44,326 bases of DNA from positions 1 through 44,326 of the IMG/VR virus record IMGVR_UViG_3300005518_000010, one strand, 5' to 3'. Each line of letters starts with the position of its first letter. Within the stretch, counting starts at the first letter, position 1. Shown piece by piece: positions 7,844-15,274 of this stretch. This DNA comes from a virus. A program made the position numbers and the translations under genes. The notes under the pieces are model-generated. The model was not told where the DNA came from. It did no database searches and was given only the letters and a program-made list of their open reading frames with translations.

Positions 7844-8532
7844 TGCATCAACGCCCGCACCGTCGCCACGTCTGCCGCCATCTGCCCCTCGTCGTGCCAG
7901 GCGATGTAGGTGGCCTCGTCCCGGCCCCACTGCGTCGGGTTGTTGAACCGCTCGTACTGCTCATCCCAGGTCGACTTGCCCACGATGTAGTGCATGTGTT
8001 CGATCATGGTGTCGGGCAGGTACCGGATGCAGTCGGCCTCTTTGCCCAACGCGACCAGCGCCGTGTCGCAGAACAGGTGCTCCACTTTCGCCGGCACCAT
8101 CCGACCCAACGCCCGCACAATGTCGGTGGTCATCGCCCACGCCGTTGGCAACGTCTCGTCCTGGTAGCCGTCGGCGCCGTACACGATGCCGGTGCGCATC
8201 TCCTGCAACACCTGCACCCAGCGCTGCGCCCAGCCGACGGTGCGCGGCACATGGTCGTCGCCCATGAACCCGAGGGCGAAGTACGACCCGACCTCCTGCT
8301 CGACCGCCACCTCGAGCTTGTGGACGCACGGCCGCCACACATCCCACACCACCAGCCGTGCGCCCGGCGGAAGGTCTATCGCCTGATACGCCGGCAGCGC
8401 CGGGTCATCGGCGTCGACCTCGATGCGCAAGTCGGCTGACCCCCACGCCGCGGTGTGCGACCACGCGGTCAGCAGGCGCTGGATGTTCCACGTTCGAGTG
8501 CGTGCCGGGACGATAACGAGGAGGGGGGCCAA
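7840..8532 (-). CDS. Glycosyltransferase-like protein with uncertain (TTG) start
   Basis: From a TTG at 8532 (GGAAGG 8 nt upstream) the product is 230 residues. It starts LAPLLVIVPARTRTWNIQRLL, like the actinophage GT family, and carries VDADD and GFMGDDHVPRT, the acidic metal-binding motif, plus a C-terminal VEHLFCDTALVALGK helix. No ATG or GTG precedes the conserved N-terminus in this frame except far upstream in non-coding-looking sequence. It overlaps the upstream glycosyltransferase by about 128 nt in another frame, which is unusual here. A G6 run near the start leaves room for an indel. The core enzyme call is good. The start is weak. Confidence 0.65.
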   Translation of the reverse strand: MAPLLVIVPARTRTWNIQRLLTAWSHTAAWGSADLRIEVDADDPALPAYQAIDLPPGARLVVWDVWRPCVHKLEVAVEQEVGSYFALGFMGDDHVPRTVGWAQRWVQVLQEMRTGIVYGADGYQDETLPTAWAMTTDIVRALGRMVPAKVEHLFCDTALVALGKEADCIRYLPDTMIEHMHYIVGKSTWDEQYERFNNPTQWGRDEATYIAWHDEGQMAADVATVRALMQ

Positions 8533-9229
8533 CAGGGTGCCCTTCCGGTAGTGGGCTGGCCGGGTGCCAGGCGAAGTTGGGCGACCCGATGTCAAGCGGT
8601 CGCCACGGGTCGCCGTTGTCGTCGAAGCGCCGTATCTGCGCCGTCGGGTCGACCCACGCCGACATGGACGGATTCCACCAGTAGTGGTAGAGGATCCGGT
8701 CGACGAACACCTCGAGCCGCAGCCGGCCACGCAACTGCGCCACCCAGTGCCGGTCTTCCGGCTGGCCGAGAGGCGCACCGATGAACTTGGCCGTCCGGGC
8801 CAGGTCGGTGCGGATCGGGTTGGCGCAGGTGATGTCCCGACGCAGATGGTCGGCGCCGACGTCGAGCCAGGTGCCGTGGGACAGGCTGTGATGGGACAGG
8901 GCGTAGGGCAACCCGTCCTTGTACACCTGCAACTTCAGCCCGACATACTCCGGGCGCAGCGCCAGCGCCTTGGTGATGGCGGACACGTAGTCGTCGGAGA
9001 CGGTGTCGTCGTCGTCGACGAAGGAGACGTAGTCGGTGTCGGCGGCCTCGAGCAGTGCCTGTTTCTTGGTCGCGACGTCGACCTCGCCGTTGTCCCAGTA
9101 CGCCAGCACCTTCACGCCACGGGCGCGGTCGACCTGCGGCAAAAGCCCGTCGAGCATCTGACACAGGTACTCGCCGCGCTGCCCGAGGGTGGGGACAAGG
9201 ATCGTCCACGTCGGGGTCACGGCCGCCAC
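8405..9229 (-). CDS. Family 2 glycosyltransferase
   Basis: This is a 274-residue protein. It starts TWTILVPTLGQRGEYLCQML, a GT2 opening, and has the triplet YVSFVDDDDTVSDDYV with a four-Asp metal site. RHWVAQLRGRLRLEVFVDRILYHYW is the acceptor-side region. Residues beyond about 230 are His/Pro/Arg-rich and lie over the next gene's start, so the true end may be shorter or the reading frame may have been extended by an indel. It overlaps the epimerase upstream. It belongs to the glycosylation island between capsid and neck genes. Confidence 0.75.
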   Translation of the reverse strand: MAAVTPTWTILVPTLGQRGEYLCQMLDGLLPQVDRARGVKVLAYWDNGEVDVATKKQALLEAADTDYVSFVDDDDTVSDDYVSAITKALALRPEYVGLKLQVYKDGLPYALSHHSLSHGTWLDVGADHLRRDITCANPIRTDLARTAKFIGAPLGQPEDRHWVAQLRGRLRLEVFVDRILYHYWWNPSMSAWVDPTAQIRRFDDNGDPWRPLDIGSPNFAWHPASPLPEGHPVGPPPRYRPGTHSNVEHPAPADRVVAHRGVGVSRLAHRGRRR

Positions 9230-10284
9230 CGGTCAGCGTTGACCGCGTGTATCTCCTTCAGGATGGCCGCCGCGTCGTAGGTGGGTTTCCAGTGCGGGTA
9301 GCGGGTGCGGAGTCTGGTCGTGTCGGTGACCCACCAGCGGTGGTCGCCGCGGCGAGGGTCGAGGTGTTCGACAGTGGCGGGCCGGCCGGCGATGCCTTCG
9401 GCCAGCGCCAGCGCCTCCAAGATGGACACGTCGGTTCCGAGGCCGCCGCCGAGGTTGAACACCGTCCCCGGCTTAGGCGGGTCACGCCAAATGGCCTCGA
9501 TCGCGGTCACGACGTCGTGAGCGTGGAGCTGGTCGCGGACCTGCTTGCCGCCGTAGCCGAAGATCCGATAGGGCCGGCCGGTGGCCACGCAACGCATCAG
9601 GTAGGCGAGCATGCCGTGCGCCTCCGTGCCCGCGTGCGCGGGGCCGGTCAGGCACCCGGGCCGCAGGATCGTGGTGCGCAGCCCGTAGGCGTGGCCGTAT
9701 TCCTGCGCCATCAGGTCCGCCGCGGTCTTGCTCGCGCCGAACAGCGAGTGTGGGCCGCCGTCGATCGACATGGTCTCGTCGATGCCGTAGGTCCATTTCA
9801 GCCCGCCGGGCAGATCGAACCGGGTGGCGTACTCGACCAGCGGCAGGTCGTTCGGATGCGGCCCGTACACCTTGATCGTGGACAGGTAGACGAACACCGC
9901 ATCCGGCGCGTGGCGGCGGGTCGCTTCGAGCATGTTGAGCGTGCCGCCGGCGTTGATGTCCCAGTCGGTCAGCGGGTGCTCGTCGGCGTAGTCGTGCGCC
10001 GGCTGCGCCGCGGCGTGCACCACAACCGCCACGTCCTTGCCGTAGCGGGCCAGCACCGAATCGACCCGGCCCCGGTGGCAGATGTCGGCCGGGATGTGCG
10101 AGTAGCCGCTGCCGAGGTCGGCGCCGAGCCGGTCCAGGTTGTCCTGTACCGACGCGTCGCCGCCGAAGAACTGGCCGCGCATGTCGTTGTCAATGCCCGC
10201 AACGTGCAGCCCCAGTGCACTGAAGTGGCGTGCCGCCTGCGAGCCGACCAGCCCGCCCGAGCCGGTGACGATCGCGACGCTCAC
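9217..10284 (-). CDS. CDP-paratose 2-epimerase-like NAD-dependent epimerase
   Basis: This is a 355-residue extended SDR enzyme, started here at GTG 10284 (GTGA overlap). It has the Rossmann motif GSGGLVGSQAARHF, AAAQPAHDYADEHPLTDWDIN and the catalytic block IDGGPHSLFGASKTAADLMA. RPGCLTGPAHAGTEAHG and YGGKQVRDQLHAHDV follow. These segments match the CDP-paratose/tyvelose 2-epimerase (RfbE) family closely, which interconverts C2 configuration of CDP-3,6-dideoxyhexoses. The real substrate in this phage is unknown. It would feed the neighbouring glycosyltransferases. Confidence 0.8.
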   Translation of the reverse strand: MSVAIVTGSGGLVGSQAARHFSALGLHVAGIDNDMRGQFFGGDASVQDNLDRLGADLGSGYSHIPADICHRGRVDSVLARYGKDVAVVVHAAAQPAHDYADEHPLTDWDINAGGTLNMLEATRRHAPDAVFVYLSTIKVYGPHPNDLPLVEYATRFDLPGGLKWTYGIDETMSIDGGPHSLFGASKTAADLMAQEYGHAYGLRTTILRPGCLTGPAHAGTEAHGMLAYLMRCVATGRPYRIFGYGGKQVRDQLHAHDVVTAIEAIWRDPPKPGTVFNLGGGLGTDVSILEALALAEGIAGRPATVEHLDPRRGDHRWWVTDTTRLRTRYPHWKPTYDAAAILKEIHAVNADRWRP

Positions 10285-11204
10285 GACTGCCACCCGGGCA
10301 GCCAGTGCTCGGCGTACCAGAGCGCCGTCTCCAGGATGCCAGCACCCAACGGCTTAAGATCTTCGACGTCCATGCCAATCGGCGCCAAGGTCGCCGGATC
10401 ACACGTGATGTACGCACCGGGCGTCTCGCCCGGCCGCATCGGCAAATGGACGATCTCCGAGACGTTGCCGGTTAGTCCGGCTGCGGCCTTGACGACCAGG
10501 TCGGCCACCTCTAGCACGGCGGTGTGTTCTTCCGGGCCGCACTCCATGACGTCGGGCACCACGACTCCGGCGGCGGCGGCCTCCAACGCGAGCACCAGAG
10601 CCAGAGCTCCGTCGCGCACCCACACCATGTCAGAGACCTGTTTGCCGTCGCCGTACACCTCGACCGGGGCGCCGGACAGGGCGCGGGCGATGAACGCCGG
10701 GGTGATTTTACGGACCTTCGATGTGCCGTACGGGGCGGCCATTGACTGCCGCGGCCCGTACGCGTTGACCAGGCGCACCTGGTTGAGTCTCAGACCGCGA
10801 TCGCGCACGTACATGTGGCCGAGCGTTTCGACGCACGTCTTCGACGCGCTGTAGGGGTTGGAGAATCCGGCATTTCCGACCGCGATGTTGACCACTGGCA
10901 GGCCGTACTGGACGCCAGCTTCCATCACGTTCATACCCGAGATGACGTTCGTCATCACTGCCGGGCGCGGGTTGTGCACCGTCTCCGCCGTGCCGAGTAC
11001 CGAGGCGAGGTGGATGATGCCCTCGACGTGCGCGGCGAGCTCGGTGACCGCTACGTCGTCGCGGGTGTCGCCCAACATGACGGTGACGTCGCGGTGCGAC
11101 CGGCCGATGTGGTCGAAAATCAGCGGCTCGTGCCCGCGCTCAATCAGCACATCAACGACGTGTGAGCCGATGAACCCGGCGCCGCCGGTCACGCCTACGC
11201 GCAT
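10281..11204 (-). CDS. NAD-dependent sugar epimerase/dehydratase
   Basis: This is a 307-residue short-chain enzyme with GGAGFIGSHVVDVLIERGH at its start (GxxGxxG) and the catalytic YSASK (NPYSASKTCVETLGHMY). YGPRQ and VEVYGDGKQVSDMVWVRDGA are typical of UDP-glucose 4-epimerase or NDP-sugar dehydratase/epimerase proteins. It overlaps the HNH gene upstream and the second epimerase downstream, so the two epimerases look translationally coupled. They probably act in one pathway making the sugar that the glycosyltransferases attach. The exact reaction cannot be assigned. Confidence 0.8.
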   Translation of the reverse strand: MRVGVTGGAGFIGSHVVDVLIERGHEPLIFDHIGRSHRDVTVMLGDTRDDVAVTELAAHVEGIIHLASVLGTAETVHNPRPAVMTNVISGMNVMEAGVQYGLPVVNIAVGNAGFSNPYSASKTCVETLGHMYVRDRGLRLNQVRLVNAYGPRQSMAAPYGTSKVRKITPAFIARALSGAPVEVYGDGKQVSDMVWVRDGALALVLALEAAAAGVVVPDVMECGPEEHTAVLEVADLVVKAAAGLTGNVSEIVHLPMRPGETPGAYITCDPATLAPIGMDVEDLKPLGAGILETALWYAEHWLPGWQS

Positions 11205-11665
11205 GCCGCTGCTCCCAACCGAGCTAGGTCATAACGCTTATGGCAGGACCGGCAAAGGGCCAACCAGTCGGTAAGATCTCTCCGGTACTCGCCGGACTTG
11301 TTCGCCCAATCCAGCGGTTTGTCGGTCTTCCCGCAGTGCTCGCAGGCGTCGGGCTGGTCCCGGTAGCGACGAACCCAGTCATGCAGGGCGTCATATCCGA
11401 CCTCGTCGCCCTTCCATGCGTGGTGACTCGGACCTGTCCGGCGACCCTTGCGTGGGCGTGGCGTCGCAGTGCCGGCGTTGTGCGGTGCCTGGCCCGGCGA
11501 GAACCAAGCGCGATTCGTAACCTTGATCTCGTAGGTAAGCCCAGACGGTCTCGTTCGGTAGGTGTAGAAGCACGCCTTCGAGCAGTACCTGCCCCGGCCG
11601 ACCGCGACCCTGCGAGCATCAGCCTCAAATCCTTGGCCGCATGGACACGTCACCCCGACCTTCAC
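11195..11665 (-). CDS. HNH homing-type endonuclease
   Basis: The product is 156 residues from GTG 11665, which overlaps the upstream stop (GTGA). The N-terminus has a zinc-like CPCGQGF ... CSKAC pattern. The C-terminus has CEHCGKTDKPLDWANKSG, then WLALCRSCHKRYD, the paired CxxC motifs and histidines of an HNH nuclease. It sits within the sugar operon between a glycosyltransferase and an epimerase, as free-standing homing endonucleases commonly do. It may have been inserted there and is not needed for sugar synthesis. Confidence 0.8.
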   Translation of the reverse strand: MKVGVTCPCGQGFEADARRVAVGRGRYCSKACFYTYRTRPSGLTYEIKVTNRAWFSPGQAPHNAGTATPRPRKGRRTGPSHHAWKGDEVGYDALHDWVRRYRDQPDACEHCGKTDKPLDWANKSGEYRRDLTDWLALCRSCHKRYDLARLGAAACA

Positions 11666-12285
11666 GGAACGGCCAGGCCGTAATGGCGGGCGATGTCCTG
11701 ATGCACCCGGTGCCGTTCCTGCGGAGTCATGGAGGTATTCCTTCCGCCTCGGTCCGAATGGGCCAGGTAGACGGCGTCGGTGTGCTCGAACGTCGCGCCG
11801 GCCTGCCAGCACTCCACCCAGAACGCGTAGTCCTCGTACACCGGCCACTCCCGCCACCGGCATTTCTGCGCGATGTCGGTGCACACCATGGCCCCGACCA
11901 CCAGCCAGTTGCCGAACGCGAGACAGTCGCCGACGCACATATGGGTGTGACCCCATACGTTCATCCGCTTCGGCTCGCGGCGGCGGGCGCGGGACAGGTT
12001 CGGGTGCCGCAGGTAGGCCACCATCGGTGCCCGCACGTCGGCAGAGCCGACAGCCATCTGGTCGATGTAGTCGGCCGGAAGTTCGTCGTCGGCGTCCAGA
12101 TGGATGACCCATTCGGTGTCCACCTGGTCGAGGCCGTTGTTGCGGGCCTCCGCCACCGTAGCGCCCTCACCGACCAGTACCGGCACACCCAGCGCCTTCG
12201 CCGACGGTATGGCCCGCTCGTGCGCCCACGTCCGCCACGGATCCCCGGTGTAGGGGACCACGACGGTTACGTCAAGCGTCGCCAC
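11662..12285 (-). CDS. Family 2 glycosyltransferase
   Basis: This is a 207-residue enzyme starting at GTG 12285 (ATLDVTVVVPYTGDPWRTW follows); the start overlaps the previous gene by 19 nt. It has VVVPYTGD at the nucleotide-binding strand, VAEARNNGLDQV, and the metal motif VIHLDADDELPADYI. A later YEDYAFWVECWQAGA block is the usual catalytic-base ED region of GT2 enzymes. Upstream residues in the frame are Arg-rich and non-conserved, so the shorter start is used. It is one of five glycosyltransferases in the island. Confidence 0.8.
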   Translation of the reverse strand: MATLDVTVVVPYTGDPWRTWAHERAIPSAKALGVPVLVGEGATVAEARNNGLDQVDTEWVIHLDADDELPADYIDQMAVGSADVRAPMVAYLRHPNLSRARRREPKRMNVWGHTHMCVGDCLAFGNWLVVGAMVCTDIAQKCRWREWPVYEDYAFWVECWQAGATFEHTDAVYLAHSDRGGRNTSMTPQERHRVHQDIARHYGLAVP

Positions 12286-12920
12286 AGCCTGCGCCTGTAC
12301 GAGAAGATCGGCATGCCGGCCCGGTACCGTTCCGACATCCCCGCGTAGGTCACGTCCCACTCACCCTTGCCCCACATCGGGTGGAGATGTTCGACGATCG
12401 CATCGGTGGCGTGCGCGTACGCGCCGCGGGCGCGGGCGGTGTCGACCGCCTCATCGTCGACGAACTCGTGCGGGTAGCCCTCGTGGAAGAACTTGCCCGG
12501 CTCGTCGATGGTGCCGAACTGCTCGACGTAGGCGCGGGTGACGAGCATGTGCGTGGACCCCCGCCCGGTTGCGGTGCGCCCGTTGCCGAGGTCGTTGGTC
12601 CCCACCACGCCGATGCCGGGGGCCAGATGAGCGCAGGCCGCCTCATACCAGCCGGGGTGGAACTTGAGGTCCGAGGCGCCGGTGAAGATGTGCTCTTCGG
12701 CGCTCGCCTTGATGCCCGTGTTTATCTTGCGGGCGTAGTCGCCTGTGTCCTGCCACTCGACGAACAGATGCTCTTCGCCAGCCACCGTCTCGGCGACTTC
12801 ATCGTCACCGGGGGTCAGCAGGAACAGCACCCGGGCGTCGCAGGTCGATCTGATGGACTCAAGCAGCGGCGCCACGTGCTGCGGCCGGCCGAGCATCGGC
12901 ACCAGAATGACCAGGCTCAC
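12267..12920 (-). CDS. Glycosyltransferase, GT-A type
   Basis: This 217-residue protein starts with GTG overlapping the upstream stop and reads SLVILVPMLGRPQHVAPLLE, the start common to actinophage GT-A enzymes. IFTGASDLKFHPGWYEAAC holds the short acidic motif (SD), and VGTNDLGN and EGYPHEFVDDEAV follow, with histidines in the C-terminal half. It opens the sugar block directly after the capsid and its small neighbour. It acts in the host cytoplasm while virions assemble. Substrate unknown. Confidence 0.75.
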   Translation of the reverse strand: MSLVILVPMLGRPQHVAPLLESIRSTCDARVLFLLTPGDDEVAETVAGEEHLFVEWQDTGDYARKINTGIKASAEEHIFTGASDLKFHPGWYEAACAHLAPGIGVVGTNDLGNGRTATGRGSTHMLVTRAYVEQFGTIDEPGKFFHEGYPHEFVDDEAVDTARARGAYAHATDAIVEHLHPMWGKGEWDVTYAGMSERYRAGMPIFSYRRRLWRRLT

Positions 12921-13174
12921 GCCTTCGCCGACTCCTTCTTCGCCGCCGCAGCCTTCGCAGCAGCATGCGCGGCGACCATCTCCGGCGGCGCCTCATACAC
13001 AGCCGGCTCGACGCTGACCGAGAAAAGCTCCTCGCGGCGGGCTTTCCCCTTCAGCGTCTCGATCATGCTGAATCCGGTACTGGGCGACCCGTCCTTGTTG
13101 GGGGCGTCCTCGTAGAGGAGGAAACGCGGCTTCTCGCCCTCAACGCGCACAACGGTCACTCTTTGCAGGGTCAT
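12917..13174 (-). CDS. Small protein after the major capsid gene, function unknown
   Basis: This protein is 85 residues, ATG 13174, with GAGGAGA 5 nt upstream. The first 50 residues are beta/alpha mixed (LQRVTVVRVEGEKPRFLLYE ... FSMIETLKGKARREE) and the C-terminus is an Ala/Lys-rich helix (HAAAKAAAAKKESAKA). Its place between the capsid gene and the sugar genes fits a head protein or a decoration protein. No family was recognised. Confidence 0.6.
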   Translation of the reverse strand: MTLQRVTVVRVEGEKPRFLLYEDAPNKDGSPSTGFSMIETLKGKARREELFSVSVEPAVYEAPPEMVAAHAAAKAAAAKKESAKA

Positions 13175-13193
13175 TCGGTCTCCTCGTTAGGGG

Positions 13194-13225
13194 CCTTGGG
13201 CGGGTCGGGTCCGACCCGCCCAAGG
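13194..13225. terminator. Perfect palindrome after the capsid gene (attenuator candidate)
   Basis: A 15-bp arm (13194-13208) is followed by two bases and its exact inverse (13211-13225). It lies between the capsid stop (13234) and the next start (13174). There is no U-tract on the minus strand, so it is more likely a partial terminator or 3'-end stabiliser that raises capsid mRNA over the downstream genes, rather than a full stop. Confidence 0.6.
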
Positions 13226-13233
13226 CGATTCGG

Positions 13234-14124
13234 CTAGGCGCTGACGCCGAGGTTGACGTCCACGTCGCAGGCAACCAGGCACTCTGGGCGGACAACCTTG
13301 CCGCCGTAGAGGTGCAGGCCCTTGACGGCGTCGGAGAACGCGTTCTCCGGCCGGTACGCCTCGATCTTGTTGATCTGCTGCGCCCACGTGGTGCCCATCG
13401 CGTGGCCGGCAATCACGTAGTTGGAGTAGTTCGGGGCCGACCCGCCGTAGGTGCCGACGGGCAGGTTGTTCGACACCAGCACCCGGAAGCCGGCAACCTG
13501 GCCGATCTCGCCGTTGAGGATCGGCGTGCGCGCGCCGTACTGCGACGCGTCGATGAACCGACTGTCGCCGATCATCAGGCCCTGGAAGTCGGGCGACACG
13601 GCCAGCCAGCGGCCCTCCAGCGGCACGCTGTCGCGGTCAAGTTCGACCTTCATCCGGCGGATGAGCAGGAACGCCGAGTTGCGACTGGCTTCGCTGTCAA
13701 CCAGGTACAGCGGGTCCAGCGTCGTGCCGGCCCCTACCGCCATCAGCGCGGCGAGGAACGTGTCGGCGGTGTCGCGCAGCTTGAATGCCGAACGACGCCG
13801 GGCCGAGGCCATCAGGTTGCCACCGTCGCGGACCTGCCGGGCGTCGATGTCGTCGATCTCCCACGCGAAGTACGGCGTCTGGTCGATGAGCAGTTGCTGG
13901 TTGCTGGTGGTCAGCGTCGCCGGGTTGATCGTGGTGGAGTTCTTGGTGTACGTCGAGATCGTCGGGTCGGTCAGTGAGCCGATGTTGACGGTGTCGCCGT
14001 ACTGGCTGACCTCGCCTTCGTAGTCGGTGTTCACGACACCGGCCTGGCCGAAGACCAGGTTCTCTTCGAGCGTGGTGAGGAGGCTGGCTGCCCAAACCTC
14101 GGGGATAAAGGTGTCGACAGCCAT
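13234..14124 (-). CDS. Major capsid protein
   Basis: This 296-residue protein has ATG at 14124 with AGGAGA upstream. It starts AVDTFIPEVWAASLLTTLEE, which resembles the N-terminus of P22 coat/Gp5-like capsid proteins of actinophages, and has WEIDDIDARQ, SAFKLRDTADTFLAAL and a beta-rich P-domain region (VPLEGRWLAVSPDFQGLMIG). GFRVLVSNNLPVGTYGG follows. It lies directly after the scaffold gene, as expected, and no protease gene was seen, so processing is probably not required. It would build the icosahedral shell. Confidence 0.88.
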   Translation of the reverse strand: MAVDTFIPEVWAASLLTTLEENLVFGQAGVVNTDYEGEVSQYGDTVNIGSLTDPTISTYTKNSTTINPATLTTSNQQLLIDQTPYFAWEIDDIDARQVRDGGNLMASARRRSAFKLRDTADTFLAALMAVGAGTTLDPLYLVDSEASRNSAFLLIRRMKVELDRDSVPLEGRWLAVSPDFQGLMIGDSRFIDASQYGARTPILNGEIGQVAGFRVLVSNNLPVGTYGGSAPNYSNYVIAGHAMGTTWAQQINKIEAYRPENAFSDAVKGLHLYGGKVVRPECLVACDVDVNLGVSA

Positions 14125-14133
14125 GGCTGTCTC

Positions 14134-14718
14134 CTATCTCTTGCGTGCGGATTCGTAGTCGATTCGGCCTTCGGCTTGGGCCTTGGCCACTTCGGCGTGC
14201 TTGCCCTCCGACATCAGTCGTCTGACGTCGTCGCGGCTGAGCGTGCCGGGTTTGCTGGTGTCGTTGCGCGGCCCGCTGTCGGCGCCGGCCTCGAACCGTT
14301 TGCCGGCTATCGCCAGGTGCGGTTTGCGTTTGAGCAGGTCGGCCAGGGCCTCGTCGATGGCGCCCGTGTCGACGTTGCCGTCGGCGATGAAACTGTCGAC
14401 GTGGGATGCCAGCAGAGCGCGGGCGTCCTCCGGGTCGGCGAACAACTTGGCCGCCTTGGTTTCGACCCGGTCGAGTGCACGGTCCTTCAGGACCTCGGCG
14501 CGTGCCTCAGCTTTGCCGGCCTCCCGGGCCTTCTCCACCTCGGTCTTGTTCGCCGCGTCGCGTTCGGCTTCCATCTCCTTGAGCCGCTTACGCAGGTTGG
14601 CCGTTTCGGACCGCAACTTGCGGGCGGCCTCACGGTCAGCCTTTGACGTGTCGGCGGGGGCTGGTTCCTGCTCCTCGAGTTCGGCCTCCGGGGCCTCGTC
14701 GAAGTCGTCGTCTGCCAT
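14134..14718 (-). CDS. Capsid scaffolding protein
   Basis: The 194-residue protein starts MADDDFDEAPEAELEEQEP, an acidic run, and is then mostly charged helix (SKADREAARKLRSETANLRK, then LKEMEAERDAANKTEVEKAR), with a short C-terminal domain ending DVRRLMSEGKHAEVAKAQAEGRI and a basic tail. That is the classic layout of a scaffold: coiled-coil core with a basic C-terminal coat-binding helix. It is directly before the capsid gene. A GGAGG lies 11 nt before ATG 14718. It should guide capsid assembly and then exit. Confidence 0.85.
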   Translation of the reverse strand: MADDDFDEAPEAELEEQEPAPADTSKADREAARKLRSETANLRKRLKEMEAERDAANKTEVEKAREAGKAEARAEVLKDRALDRVETKAAKLFADPEDARALLASHVDSFIADGNVDTGAIDEALADLLKRKPHLAIAGKRFEAGADSGPRNDTSKPGTLSRDDVRRLMSEGKHAEVAKAQAEGRIDYESARKR

Positions 14719-14772
14719 TCGGGGTCGCCTCCAGGGCGGGGTTAAACCCGCGCCTCCGGGGCGTGGGCATGG

Positions 14773-14795
14773 AAAAGGCCCCGATGTCAGGGCCT
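14773..14795 (-). terminator. Intrinsic terminator before the scaffold gene
   Basis: On the minus strand an AGGCCC/GGGCCT stem (14795-14790 with 14781-14776) encloses an 8-base loop and is followed by a TTTT run that overlaps the last base of the stem (14776-14773). It lies between the small 81-residue gene and the scaffold gene, so it separates the MuF group from scaffold and capsid. Scaffold and capsid may need a promoter here or read-through. Confidence 0.7.
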
Positions 14796-14825
14796 CGTTT
14801 GGTGCTTCCCGCTGGCGCGGGACGT

Positions 14826-15071
14826 CTAGACAGGCTGTGCGAACGCGTACTCGGGGAACTGTGCCCCGTCATACGCCGGTGTCCACTGCAGGCCGTGGTC
14901 GCCATCGACGGGCTGGCGGTGGTCGACCTGGTTGTTCCAGATCCTGTCCGGGATGCCGGCGGGGAACGCGGCGCACCACGGCTTGGTGATGCCGTCGGGG
15001 GTGTCCGGGTTGAACGGTGACCGGTAGCGGTCACAGGTGGGGGTGCACTGAGACTGAGCGCGGGAAGTCAT
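14826..15071 (-). CDS. Small protein downstream of the MuF gene, function unknown
   Basis: This 81-residue protein starts with ATG overlapping the upstream stop (ATGA). Early cysteines (TSRAQSQCTPTCDRY) and one at ITKPWCAAF stand out, followed by aromatic-rich NNQVDHRQPVDGDHGLQWTP. It is the second of two small genes tied to the MuF polyprotein. A head protein is likely from position. An immunity or chaperone role for the toxin-like domains is possible but has no motif support. Confidence 0.55.
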   Translation of the reverse strand: MTSRAQSQCTPTCDRYRSPFNPDTPDGITKPWCAAFPAGIPDRIWNNQVDHRQPVDGDHGLQWTPAYDGAQFPEYAFAQPV

Positions 15072-15274
15072 GGTGTCGGCTCCGCAAAGTAGAGGTAACC
15101 GTTAGACCAGCCATCTCGCATGATCTGCTGAGCGATGACCTTGTCGCCCTCGCGGTGGCGCTGGCTACGCAGAACGCCATCTGCAGCGCCCTCGAAATGC
15201 GGCGTTCCATCCTGGTCCACCGTGAGCGACCCGGCCGGGCGTTCGGTCGTCACCACTCGTAGTCCACGCGTCAT
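15068..15274 (-). CDS. Small protein overlapping the MuF gene end, immunity candidate
   Basis: The 68-residue protein begins with ATG that overlaps the MuF stop (ATGA), so translation is coupled. It is beta-rich with TTERPAGSLTVDQDGTPHFE and a C-terminal RDGWSNGYLYFAEP. It carries no known domain. Genes placed straight after MuF toxins are the usual site of immunity proteins, so that is the main idea to test here. A capsid-associated role is the alternative. Confidence 0.5.
   Translation of the reverse strand: MTRGLRVVTTERPAGSLTVDQDGTPHFEGAADGVLRSQRHREGDKVIAQQIMRDGWSNGYLYFAEPTP

Noticed and set aside
9055-10854. Long plus-strand frame (599 codons) over the epimerase genes
   Set aside because: It is Arg/Gly/Val-rich, lies opposite two clear epimerase genes, and has no ribosome site; a GC-rich antisense shadow.
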